Positions 53,912-62,553 of a DNA stretch of 64,000 nucleotides are shown here, piece after piece. The number at the start of each line of letters is the position of its first letter. Position 1 is the first letter of the stretch. Position numbers and translations under genes: made by a program. Below the pieces are notes generated by a model, which was given only the letters and a program-made list of their open reading frames with translations, did not search any database and was not told the DNA's origin. Origin of the DNA: an uncultured Pseudomonadota bacterium (GTDB lineage: Bacteria; Pseudomonadota; Gammaproteobacteria; Comchoanobacterales; Comchoanobacteraceae); assembly GCA_913020085.1 (NCBI GenBank), contig CAJVZW010000001.1, forward strand, positions 62,001 through 126,000. Direction: 5' to 3'.

Positions 53912-54787
53912 ATGGGAATAACAAAGCAAGATATTCATGAGATTCGTCAAATCACAGATGCCCCTATCTTAAAGTGTAAGAAGGCACTAGAAGAAGCCGG
54001 CGGGGATAAAGAAAGAGCGATTGAGATACTGCGTGAAATGGGCACTGCTACAGCACAGAAAAAAGGTGCTCGTGTTGCCTGTGAGGGAGTTGTCGCAATT
54101 AAAATGCAAGATCAGCAGCTGATAATCCTAGAAGTTAATAGTGAAACTGACTTTGCTGCTAAAAATGAGTTTTTCAAAAACTTTGTGAGTCAGGTTGCTA
54201 ATACCATAATGGATTCGGATGTTAACGATGTACAGGGTTTATCTGATATCAAGCTAGAAACAGGTCAAACACTAGAAGCGACCCGGCAAGAATTGGTTGG
54301 GAAAATTGGTGAAAATATCCAGGTCAGACGTTTTGAAAAGATGGTTGCTGATGAGGGCTTGCTAGCATTCTACCAACACGGTGAGAAAATCGGTGTGATT
54401 GTTAAACTGGCTAAAGGGTCTGCAGATATTGGGCGTGATGTTGCGATGCAGATTGCCGCCACAAATCCTTCTGCGCTCAACAAGGACCAGATGGACCCGA
54501 AATTGATTGCTAAAGAAAGAGAGATTTTTCAATCTCAAGTTGATGGTTTAAATAAGCCAGAAAATGTACTTGAGAATATAATTAATGGAAAATTAAACAA
54601 GTTTATTAACGAGAACACAGTACTTGGCCAAGCGTTTGTTAAAGATCCAAAGCTAAGTGTAGGTGATTACCTTAAGCAGAACGACACGGAAGTGGAGAGC
54701 TATATCCGCTTCGAGCTCGGTGAAGGAATCGAAAAAAAGACAGTGAGTTTTGCAGATGAAGTCGAACAAGCTAAAGGAAGTGTCTAA
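53912..54787 (+). CDS. tsf: Elongation factor Ts
   Basis: Nucleotide exchange factor for EF-Tu. The 291-residue protein has the UBA-like N-terminus (IRQITDAPILKCKKALEEAGGD), the EF-Tu contact region with VNSETDFAAKNEFF (T-D-F-V-A motif), and DIGRDVAMQIAATNP in the core. Second gene of the rpsB-tsf operon. pyrH begins within its 3' end. Confidence 0.97.
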   Translation: MGITKQDIHEIRQITDAPILKCKKALEEAGGDKERAIEILREMGTATAQKKGARVACEGVVAIKMQDQQLIILEVNSETDFAAKNEFFKNFVSQVANTIMDSDVNDVQGLSDIKLETGQTLEATRQELVGKIGENIQVRRFEKMVADEGLLAFYQHGEKIGVIVKLAKGSADIGRDVAMQIAATNPSALNKDQMDPKLIAKEREIFQSQVDGLNKPENVLENIINGKLNKFINENTVLGQAFVKDPKLSVGDYLKQNDTEVESYIRFELGEGIEKKTVSFADEVEQAKGSV

Positions 54788-55508
54788 CAGCAGCTTCCCG
54801 TATCCACGAATACTTTTGAAATTAAGCGGGGAATCTCTTCAAGATAAAGAGAGTCCCTCTTTTTTATGTGCAAAAACAATTGATAGGATTGTGAAGGAAA
54901 TCTTGCCTGCAATGAAATTGGGCCTTCAGCTTGGGATAGTTGTTGGTGGTGGCAATTTATTCCGCGGTGCGCAATTATCGCAAACTGGTATCAGCCGTGT
55001 ATCTGCAGATCAGGTAGGTATGCTCGGTACAATGATTAACGCATTGGCCTTAAGGGATGTATTTGAGAGTCACTCACAAGTTACACGAGTCATGTCCTCG
55101 ATTCCAATGAGCGGAGTTGTTGATCACTATGATCGCCGAAAGGCAATGCATCATCTAGGTCTTGGTAGGGTTGTTATTTTTGCAGGTGGTACCGGTAATC
55201 CTTTTGTAACAACAGACTCAGCAGCATCTTTGCGTGCGATTGAGCTGGATGCAGATCTTCTCGCAAAAGCATCAGATGTTGACGGTATATATGATGGTGA
55301 CCCAAAGCTTCCTGGTAAGCATGTGAGATACGAAACAGTCACGTTTAATGAAGTAGTTAATAAAGAATTGAAAGTGATGGACTTGGCTGCTTTCTGTCAA
55401 TGTCGAGATCACAATATGCCGCTAAGAGTATTTGATATCAACAAACCTGGAGCAATCTCTAATATGTTGATGGGAGCAAATGAAGGCACTTTGGTATTTA
55501 ATAAATAA
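54756..55508 (+). CDS. pyrH: Uridylate kinase
   Basis: Phosphorylates UMP to UDP; hexameric and regulated by GTP/UTP in bacteria. Signatures: RILLKLSGESLQ, GIVVGGGNLFRGAQL, GTGNPFVTTDSAASLRAIE and LKVMDLAAFCQCRDHNMPLRVF. Start uncertain: the ATG at 54756 gives a 32-base overlap with tsf; the GTG at 54780 would give MSNSSFPYP and has AAAGGAA immediately before it, probably too close. Confidence 0.95.
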   Translation: MKSNKLKEVSNSSFPYPRILLKLSGESLQDKESPSFLCAKTIDRIVKEILPAMKLGLQLGIVVGGGNLFRGAQLSQTGISRVSADQVGMLGTMINALALRDVFESHSQVTRVMSSIPMSGVVDHYDRRKAMHHLGLGRVVIFAGGTGNPFVTTDSAASLRAIELDADLLAKASDVDGIYDGDPKLPGKHVRYETVTFNEVVNKELKVMDLAAFCQCRDHNMPLRVFDINKPGAISNMLMGANEGTLVFNK

Positions 55509-55518
55509 GGGGTAAACA

Positions 55519-56073
55519 ATGGCGCAAGTTTATGATGATTGTACAAGACGAATGCAGGAATCCGTTAACGTATTTATCGAAGAGTTGAAGGGTATTCGCT
55601 CTGGTAGGGCGCACCCAAGTATTCTTCACAGTATTAAAGTCGACGCTTATGGAACACCAACTGCTCTACAGCACGTTGCCTCAATTTCTGTAGATGATGC
55701 GCGTACTCTATCTGTGGCCCCGTATGATAAATCGTTGATGGAGGTCGTTGAAAAAGCCATCCGTCAGAGTGATCTGGGTCTAAATCCAGCTGCAGCGGGT
55801 ACAATAATTCGAGTGCCAATGCCAGCGTTATCTTCTGAGAGAAGAGTAGAGCTTGTTAAGCTGGTAAAATCTGAAGGAGAAAAGACGAAAGTTGCTGTTA
55901 GAAATATCCGCCGCGATATTATATCTGACCTTAAGGATAGTGAGAAAAACAAGGTCATAAGCGAAGATGATCTTCGCCGTCACGAGGTGCAAATCCAGAA
56001 AATCACTGACAAAATGACATCAGATATTGATGTTAAAGTTCAAGAAAAAGAGAAAGAAATCAGCACGGTTTAA
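55519..56073 (+). CDS. frr: Ribosome recycling factor
   Basis: Splits post-termination ribosomes with EF-G. The 184-residue protein has the family's ELKGIRSGRAHPSIL, VDAYGTPTALQHVASISV, DARTLSVAPYDKSLM and GLNPAAAGTIIRVPMPALSSERR. The final A of its TAA is the first base of the uppS ATG. Confidence 0.97.
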   Translation: MAQVYDDCTRRMQESVNVFIEELKGIRSGRAHPSILHSIKVDAYGTPTALQHVASISVDDARTLSVAPYDKSLMEVVEKAIRQSDLGLNPAAAGTIIRVPMPALSSERRVELVKLVKSEGEKTKVAVRNIRRDIISDLKDSEKNKVISEDDLRRHEVQIQKITDKMTSDIDVKVQEKEKEISTV

Positions 56074-56768
56074 TGACATTGGCACAGCTTAAGCACCTTG
56101 CAATTATTATGGACGGTAATGGGCGATGGGCAAATGCCAGGGGTCAGGCTAGACAGGATGGTCATGAAATGGGTGTTGACCCAGTCAAGCAAGTAATTAA
56201 GTATTGCCTAGAGCATTCGCAGATCAACACATTAACATTGTTTGCATATAGTCTAGAAAATCTTGAGCGCCCGAAGTATGAAACGATATATATAGAGCAG
56301 CTGCTTTTACGTGCCCTTTGTGCAAATATTTCCCAGCTATGTGAAAAAGGCGTGCGGCTTAAAATTATAGGTGATTTAGCAGGAGTGGCCACCAATGTTA
56401 AAAAGCAGATATTAGATTATGTTGATTTAACAAAAGCAAATACGAGACTTCAGCTAAATATTTGTTTTCGCTATTCTGGCCGCTGGCATATTATGAATGC
56501 CATGAATTCAATTACTAAAAGACCCGTTACTGAGGATGATATCAAAAATTATATCAATAATGACCTAGGTGATGATCCAGACCTTTTGATACGAACAGGC
56601 GGTGAGCTAAGAATTAGTAATTTTTTGCTATGGAATATCGCTTACACTGAACTTTACTTTTTAGACAGATATTGGCCTGATTTCTCAGTGGATGATCTAA
56701 AAGGAGCAATTGAACATTTTAATCAACGTCAAAGAAGATATGGAAAGGTAGAAAATTATGTGGAATGA
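56073..56768 (+). CDS. uppS: Undecaprenyl diphosphate synthase
   Basis: Builds the C55 lipid carrier for peptidoglycan and O-antigen from IPP. Signatures: LAIIMDGNGRWA, FAYSLENLERP, DLLIRTGGELRISNFLLW (E. coli R-T-G-G-E-x-R-I-S-N-F-L-L-W) and AYTELYF. 231 residues. Follows frr directly; in E. coli dxr intervenes. Overlaps cdsA by 11 bases. Confidence 0.97.
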   Translation: MTLAQLKHLAIIMDGNGRWANARGQARQDGHEMGVDPVKQVIKYCLEHSQINTLTLFAYSLENLERPKYETIYIEQLLLRALCANISQLCEKGVRLKIIGDLAGVATNVKKQILDYVDLTKANTRLQLNICFRYSGRWHIMNAMNSITKRPVTEDDIKNYINNDLGDDPDLLIRTGGELRISNFLLWNIAYTELYFLDRYWPDFSVDDLKGAIEHFNQRQRRYGKVENYVE

Positions 56769-57477
56769 TACGGACTTTACTCAAAGAGCGATTACAGCCC
56801 TGGGTCTTTTTGTTTTAGTGCTGAGCTTGTTTATGGTCTCCAGCGTTGTTGCCAGAGATGTGATTCTTCTTATTGTTATCATCGGATCCACCATGGAATC
56901 GTTTAATTTGCTCGGGAAATCTCTAATAAGCGAGCTTTTTTTTATCATAATTATTGGACAACTATTTCCTTCAGTAGGCGCGTTATTGGTCGGGTTAGCT
57001 TGGATTATAATCACCTTACACGTTATTAATCGTATTTTAGGAAATGATGGCGTTAAGGGTGTTGATTTTAGTCTGATGCAAGCTATGGCCCTTTATGGGG
57101 TCTATGGGGCTTTTTCACAAGATCCAGTCATTATCTTTAAAGCCATCATTATCGTCATAAGTGTCGATATTTTTTCATATGTTGGGGGGAGAGTTCTGGG
57201 TCAGTTTTACGAGGTATTGCCGGACAGCCCGGGTAAATCTCTTGAAGGGTTTGTGTCTGGCGCATTGGTGGCTGGAGTTATCGGACTAGTGCAGGGGTTT
57301 ATGTTCTGGCAAGTGCTGGTGATCGTTTTATTAGCCATGATCGGAGATGCATGGGCAAGTGCGATTAAACGATTTGCAAAGGTGAAGGATTCGGGGTATA
57401 TTTTGCCAGGACACGGAGGAATTTTAGACCGTACAGATAGTTGGCTCCCTGTGCTTTTTTTAGTCAGATTTTTTTGA
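56758..57477 (+). CDS. cdsA: Phosphatidate cytidylyltransferase
   Basis: Makes CDP-diacylglycerol, the branch point for membrane phospholipids. A 239-residue membrane protein with about seven hydrophobic segments and the C-terminal signature IGDAWASAIKRFAKVKDSGYILPGHGGILDRTDS, which holds the catalytic acids. Shorter than E. coli CdsA (285) at the N-terminal side. bamA follows after 20 bases, with no rseP between them. Confidence 0.93.
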   Translation: MWNDTDFTQRAITALGLFVLVLSLFMVSSVVARDVILLIVIIGSTMESFNLLGKSLISELFFIIIIGQLFPSVGALLVGLAWIIITLHVINRILGNDGVKGVDFSLMQAMALYGVYGAFSQDPVIIFKAIIIVISVDIFSYVGGRVLGQFYEVLPDSPGKSLEGFVSGALVAGVIGLVQGFMFWQVLVIVLLAMIGDAWASAIKRFAKVKDSGYILPGHGGILDRTDSWLPVLFLVRFF

Positions 57478-57497
57478 CATAACAAATAGGATGTTTT

Positions 57498-59819
57498 ATG
57501 CGATTATATAGCTGCTCCATACTAATTTTTTTAATGAGTATCTTTTCCATTGGCTTTGCTAAAGAGGTAAGTTCGATACATGTATCTGGTAACTACGGGG
57601 TAAGCAAGAGCGCAATTGTAAAAGCTGCTCAAGTAAAAGTCGGTCAGGATCTATCGAGTGAGGATCTCATAAAGATTATTCACAATATTAGTAATAAGCT
57701 TCAAATCGAGCGAGTAAATGTCAGCTTGGTTGATGGGAAGCTAATTATTCATGTAAAGGAGTCCCTTAAAATATCAAAGGTGACATTAAATTTATCGGGC
57801 GGAATAAACAAAGAAAATGCTAAAAAAGTCCTAAAAGAATACGACGTTCAGGCCAATGAGTATTTCAGCGATAAAAATATGCAATTGGTTATTCGAGCAC
57901 TAAAGGATATCTCAGAGCAAATGGGGTATAACGACGTTGAGATTAGTGTTGATTACAAAGTATTGAAATCACAGTCACTGGCAATTGAGATCAGTATTCA
58001 TGGGACAGAAGGTTATATTATTCGAGCATTGTCATTTGATGGGGCAACACGATTTAGTGATCGCCAGCTAAATGAGATTTCACGATTATCTGTAACTGGT
58101 TTATTGTCGCCGCTGACGGGAGACGATTATTTTTCTCAGCTTAGACTGAAGATAGCGCAGGGCTCACTATATGAGGCCTACGCTAATATCGGCTATTACA
58201 ATGTCAAAATAAGAACGGATATCGAGAAATTTGTCGCCTCAAAACAGGTAAGCATTAAATTTGTAATTGATGAGGGCGAATTAACAAAAATCAACAGTGT
58301 GAGCTTCAAAGGAATACCTGACGCGCCCGCGAAGAAGCTTGAGTCGATTGGTATTAAAAAAGGAGAGCCCTTTGCAAGAAATCGCATGCGCCTTGCGGAG
58401 GATATACTTGAGAATCATTACAGTGATCAAGGTCGTCATGGCACAGATGTAAAAACATTTATAAAGCCGATTGGTCGTGATTTAGTTGACCTAAGCTTCA
58501 ACGTTAAAAAGACGAAGCCAGTAAAGATTCGGTTTATCCAGTTTATGGGAAATAATAAGACACTCGATGCAACCATGAGACATTATTTTGAAATCGTTGA
58601 AGGTGAGCTTTATTCTAAGACAAAAATTGAGAGGGCACTGATTCGGTTAAGAGATTTAGCCTACCTTGAATCAGCGGATTTTGAAGTGATCCCTGTTAAA
58701 GGTGTTAAGGATACGGTTGATGTTGTGATAAAGATTAAAGAAGGCAAGTCAACAACCATCTCCATGAAAGGCTCTTATGATGCCCGGGCAGGGCTGGTAT
58801 TCTCATCAGAGTTTTCAGACCAAAACTTCCTTGGTACTGGAAAGATGTTATCAGTTGATATTGAGCGTGCATTGAACGGAATGAATAAGTTCAATATCAA
58901 TGCATACAGCCCCATTTCCTATCTGAATCAGAATTGGTCTGAGAGTTTTGGGCTGGGCTACCAAAGTACTGTAGCCAACATCCAAAAAAGCTCAACGAAC
59001 GACAATGCTAAAAAAGCCAGCTCTGAAAACCGCTATATTAGTAAAAAGTTTTACTTGAGTGTAATTGAGCACATCCCATATGATTCAAATACCAGCTTCT
59101 TGTTAGGTATTCAGCCAAGCTTTAGGCATATTGAAAATGCAAAAGAGGGAAGTATAGCAAGAATTTTTGAGGATAAGCATGGTGCTACATTCAGAGATTT
59201 GCAGCTTATTTCAGGCCTCAAAGGTCGCTATCGTGATCAGTATATTGGGAATTGGGACGGTGACCTAAAGCTGACATACTCACCTAACTTGTCTGGAACG
59301 ATTAGTTACTTCAAATTGTATTCCAGATTGGAGGGCCACATGAAATTGATCCGCATCGCTGATCAGGACGTGGAGCTTAATCCAGTATTCAAATACGGAT
59401 TTGGTGCAGGTATTGGGAACGAGACATCTTTCCCTTACTTTCAGAAATTTATTGTGGGGCAGGATATAACCTTAAGAGGATTTGATCAAACAGCAGTTGG
59501 CCCATATAATCTCTACACTGGCCAAAATAACATGCAGGTAGTGGACTATATTGGTGGTGATAGCTTTGGTTCATTAAATTTAAGTCTCTGGCTCCCGTCT
59601 TTCAATCCTGAAATGTTTGTTCCTGGGGTTTACTTAGATGCAGTCTCAATATCCTCAAAAGACTACCCAGGCACAGGTTTAAGGTACTCAAGTGGCTTTG
59701 CGATGAAGTTCAATACGCCAATGGGAATGATGAATGCTGCATATGCACTTACAACACATAAGTCCAATGATCACGACAACGAAGAGAGATTCTGGATTTC
59801 GATGTCAGGGAACTTGTGA
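57498..59819 (+). CDS. bamA: Outer membrane protein assembly factor BamA
   Basis: Central component of the BAM complex that inserts beta-barrels into the outer membrane. Signal peptide MRLYSCSILIFLMSIFSIGFA, five POTRA domains to about residue 420, then a 16-strand barrel. The barrel's conserved loop L6 motif is present as TLRGFDQTAVGPY, and GFGAGIGNETSFPYFQKF precedes it. 773 residues. The last residue is Leu (ISMSGNL) whereas barrels usually end in an aromatic residue. skp follows. Confidence 0.96.
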   Translation: MRLYSCSILIFLMSIFSIGFAKEVSSIHVSGNYGVSKSAIVKAAQVKVGQDLSSEDLIKIIHNISNKLQIERVNVSLVDGKLIIHVKESLKISKVTLNLSGGINKENAKKVLKEYDVQANEYFSDKNMQLVIRALKDISEQMGYNDVEISVDYKVLKSQSLAIEISIHGTEGYIIRALSFDGATRFSDRQLNEISRLSVTGLLSPLTGDDYFSQLRLKIAQGSLYEAYANIGYYNVKIRTDIEKFVASKQVSIKFVIDEGELTKINSVSFKGIPDAPAKKLESIGIKKGEPFARNRMRLAEDILENHYSDQGRHGTDVKTFIKPIGRDLVDLSFNVKKTKPVKIRFIQFMGNNKTLDATMRHYFEIVEGELYSKTKIERALIRLRDLAYLESADFEVIPVKGVKDTVDVVIKIKEGKSTTISMKGSYDARAGLVFSSEFSDQNFLGTGKMLSVDIERALNGMNKFNINAYSPISYLNQNWSESFGLGYQSTVANIQKSSTNDNAKKASSENRYISKKFYLSVIEHIPYDSNTSFLLGIQPSFRHIENAKEGSIARIFEDKHGATFRDLQLISGLKGRYRDQYIGNWDGDLKLTYSPNLSGTISYFKLYSRLEGHMKLIRIADQDVELNPVFKYGFGAGIGNETSFPYFQKFIVGQDITLRGFDQTAVGPYNLYTGQNNMQVVDYIGGDSFGSLNLSLWLPSFNPEMFVPGVYLDAVSISSKDYPGTGLRYSSGFAMKFNTPMGMMNAAYALTTHKSNDHDNEERFWISMSGNL

Positions 59820-59871
59820 TTCATTGTTGGCTCATGCTAGTATGTATTAAATTTGGATTCAAGGAATTTCT

Positions 59872-60405
59872 ATGAAGCGATTATCCACCTACTTAGCAGC
59901 AGGGATGTTTATGTGCTCCGCTGTGTTTGCCTCCGGTTACTTTCAGTCAACCCCATCAGCAAGTCTTACTCAGAACATTGCCACTGTTGATATGGAAGTA
60001 GTTTTCAAATCACCTGTTTTTTCTGATGAGCAAGCTAAGCTTAATGAGAAGTTTAAGCCAGAAAATGAAGCACTTCAGCAAAAAGCAAAAGACTTAAAGG
60101 CAGATTTTGAAGCACTAAGTAAAAATCGGGAGTCTATGCCAGCTGATAAAATCAAAACAGTTGAGACCGGATTAGATAAGCGTCGTGCAGAGTTTGTAGC
60201 TGAGAGCGCTAAGCTCAGTAACACTCAGTTATCTGAATTCCAGGAACTGTCTAACAAGTTTATTAACGCTGTTAAACAAGCAACCAAAATAGTCGCTGAA
60301 GATAAGAAATTATCACTGGTTATTACCCAATCTGATGCCACAACACCTTACGTCAGCAAGTCACTTGATATCACTCAGCAAGTTATTGACAAAGTAAAGC
60401 TGTAG
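59872..60405 (+). CDS. skp: Periplasmic chaperone Skp (OmpH)
   Basis: Holds unfolded outer-membrane proteins in the periplasm for delivery to BAM. Signal peptide MKRLSTYLAAGMFMCSAVFA, then a strand with ATVDMEVVFKSPVF and long helical tentacles rich in Lys and Glu (NEKFKPENEALQQKAKDLKA), ending SLDITQQVIDKV. 177 residues, typical. lpxD starts on the next base after the stop. Confidence 0.93.
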   Translation: MKRLSTYLAAGMFMCSAVFASGYFQSTPSASLTQNIATVDMEVVFKSPVFSDEQAKLNEKFKPENEALQQKAKDLKADFEALSKNRESMPADKIKTVETGLDKRRAEFVAESAKLSNTQLSEFQELSNKFINAVKQATKIVAEDKKLSLVITQSDATTPYVSKSLDITQQVIDKVKL

Positions 60406-61383
60406 ATGTCCTACTATCCGATTGAAGCCACCTCCATTTCAGAGCTGGCTTCTCTTATTGATCGACCATATAAATCGCCAACAAATGTGAAAATAGACTC
60501 AGTGGCAGCACCTGAGCACGCCTTAAATACCTCGTTAATTTTTCTAACATCAAAAAAGAAGATTTTGACTGCAAGTGTCGTTCTTACAACCGAGAATATT
60601 GCCACAGCAATGAATATTGATGCAGTAATTATCAGTCAATCACCCCGTTTAGATTTTGCTAAATTGATAGATCAACTGAAATTTAAGAAAAAGAGTCCAT
60701 CAGGAAAGATTGCAAGCTCAAGCATTATAAGTCAAAGTGCGTCGGTTGCGCCTTCAAGTACTATTGGGGAGTATACTTCAATTGGACCTAATGCTGTAAT
60801 CTCTGAAGGGGTTAAGATTGGTAAAAACACAACCATTGATCCTGGTGCGATCATCTTAGAGGGCGTTGAGATTGGTGATAACTGCACTATCCAAAGTGGG
60901 GCAGTAATTGGTTCTTGTGGATTTGGCTATGAGAGAACCCCGGAAGGTCATTGGTATAAGATAAAGCACCTGGCAACTGTGAAACTAGGCAATAATGTTC
61001 ATGTCGGTGCTAATACAACAATTGATAGAGGGATGCTGGTAAATACCGTAATAGGTGATGGGGTAAAAATAGATAACCAATGTCAGGTTGCACATAATGT
61101 TTCTATTGGTGATAACACAATAATGGCTGGGTGTAGTGGTATTGCAGGCAGCACCCAGGTCGGAAAAAATTGCATGATCGGTGGTGGTGTTATTATTAAA
61201 GACCATATAACACTTACAGATGGGGTTATCATAACCGGGGGATCGATGCTTGCTAATGACGTCACGCAGCCCGGGATATTCTCATCTGGCATGAATGCAA
61301 TATCAAACCGAAAATGGTTAAGAAACCATCGTAGATTGCTTAACTTGGACGAATCATTAAGGGCTCTAGAAGATGAAAGATGA
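60406..61383 (+). CDS. lpxD: UDP-3-O-acylglucosamine N-acyltransferase
   Basis: Third step of lipid A synthesis, adding the N-linked acyl chain. Residues 1-100 form the uridine-binding domain; residues 100-300 a left-handed beta helix of hexapeptide repeats (IGPNAVISEGVKIGKNTTIDPG and so on) with the catalytic histidine in CQVAHNVSIGDNT, and GSCGFGYERTPEGHWYKI in the acyl/UDP site. 325 residues. Confidence 0.96.
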   Translation: MSYYPIEATSISELASLIDRPYKSPTNVKIDSVAAPEHALNTSLIFLTSKKKILTASVVLTTENIATAMNIDAVIISQSPRLDFAKLIDQLKFKKKSPSGKIASSSIISQSASVAPSSTIGEYTSIGPNAVISEGVKIGKNTTIDPGAIILEGVEIGDNCTIQSGAVIGSCGFGYERTPEGHWYKIKHLATVKLGNNVHVGANTTIDRGMLVNTVIGDGVKIDNQCQVAHNVSIGDNTIMAGCSGIAGSTQVGKNCMIGGGVIIKDHITLTDGVIITGGSMLANDVTQPGIFSSGMNAISNRKWLRNHRRLLNLDESLRALEDER

Positions 61384-61792
61384 GATAAGATCAGCCTTAC
61401 CACACAGCGACCCATTCATATTGCCAGATAGAATTATAGAAATAGATGAGAAGGGCTTTATTCATGCCCAGAAAGAAATCCACCCTGATGATCATTTTTT
61501 ACAAGGACATTTTGATAATAACCCGGTTTTTCCTGGAGTTATGCTTATTGAAACCATGGCACAGTCAGCCGGTGTTTTATTAAATCGATTGAACAAGGAA
61601 TCAAAGATATTATTTCTAGCAAGAGTACAAGATGCAAGATTTAAGGCGCCCATCGTTCCCTCTTGTGTGATAGATATAAAGGTCAATATGATTAAGCACA
61701 GGAATGCAATATGGGTTTTTGATGCCTTGATTGAGCTAGGCGGTCGCATTACAACATTGGCACAAATTACACTTGCTTCAGGAGAGGGTTAA
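61373..61792 (+). CDS. fabZ: (3R)-hydroxyacyl-ACP dehydratase FabZ
   Basis: Dehydrates 3-hydroxyacyl-ACP in fatty acid elongation and competes with lipid A enzymes for substrate. Hot-dog fold of 139 residues with the catalytic H-F-x-x-x-P-V-F-P-G-V: QGHFDNNPVFPGVMLIETMAQ. Overlaps lpxD by 11 bases and lpxA by 1. Confidence 0.96.
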   Translation: MKDEIRSALPHSDPFILPDRIIEIDEKGFIHAQKEIHPDDHFLQGHFDNNPVFPGVMLIETMAQSAGVLLNRLNKESKILFLARVQDARFKAPIVPSCVIDIKVNMIKHRNAIWVFDALIELGGRITTLAQITLASGEG

Positions 61793-62553
61793 TGTCAAAT
61801 ATTCATCCAACAGCAATTATCGATACAACCGCTAGCATTGCACAAGGAGTTACGATTGGTCCTTATGCGGTAATTGGAAAAAATGTTTCAATTGGAGAAG
61901 GATCAGTTATTGGCGCACATGTGCAAATTGTATGTAATACATCGATTGGATCCGGGAATAATATATTTGCTTTTAGCGTTTTAGGTGGCGATCCAGCTCA
62001 TAAACAACATGAAAAAGATGATGAGACTTGGCTTGAAATTGGAAACAACAATATTATCCATGAATATGCAGTTATTCACCGCGGTGCTAAGGTTTGCGGT
62101 GGTAAAACAGTGATTGGTAATCACAATTATATTATGTGCTATGTACATATCGGACATGATTGTTTTATTGGCGATCATGTCACCATGGTTAATAATGTCA
62201 ATTTAGCTGGATCTGTTCATATTGAAGATTACGCATATCTGGGGGCATTCTCCGCGTGTGTTCAGCGTACAAGAGTGGGCTCATCTGCACTGCTTAATCC
62301 GCGAATGATTACTCACAGAAATATTATGCCGTATATGATTGTTGAGGAGAAGAAAGTCTGTGGTATTAATAAGATCGGCCTTGAGCGCAGGGGATACAGT
62401 TCAAATGATATCGAAAAGATCAGGCAGCATTACCGGTTAATCTGCCGAGAGGGGATGCTGTTTAAAGATGTAAAAGACACACTGGGTAGAATGGAATGTG
62501 AATATGCAAAATATTTAGCTACATTCCTCGATTATGGGCCGGTACTGCGCTAG
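61792..62553 (+). CDS. lpxA: UDP-N-acetylglucosamine O-acyltransferase
   Basis: First step of lipid A synthesis. A left-handed beta helix of hexapeptide repeats starting IHPTAIIDTTASIAQGVTIGP, with the catalytic histidine region CYVHIGHDCFIGD and the C-terminal helical domain (RRGYSSNDIEKIRQHYRLI). The typical G-G-D-P-Q-x-x-K reads GGDPAHKQ. 253 residues. Its 3' end overlaps the inverted lpxB by 39 bases. Confidence 0.95.
   Translation: MSNIHPTAIIDTTASIAQGVTIGPYAVIGKNVSIGEGSVIGAHVQIVCNTSIGSGNNIFAFSVLGGDPAHKQHEKDDETWLEIGNNNIIHEYAVIHRGAKVCGGKTVIGNHNYIMCYVHIGHDCFIGDHVTMVNNVNLAGSVHIEDYAYLGAFSACVQRTRVGSSALLNPRMITHRNIMPYMIVEEKKVCGINKIGLERRGYSSNDIEKIRQHYRLICREGMLFKDVKDTLGRMECEYAKYLATFLDYGPVLR

Noticed and set aside
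53432-53950. Long open frames on the minus strand opposite the S2 tail and core.
   Set aside because: They mirror the Lys/Ala-rich codons of rpsB, have no ribosome sites or family resemblance, and are best read as composition artefacts.
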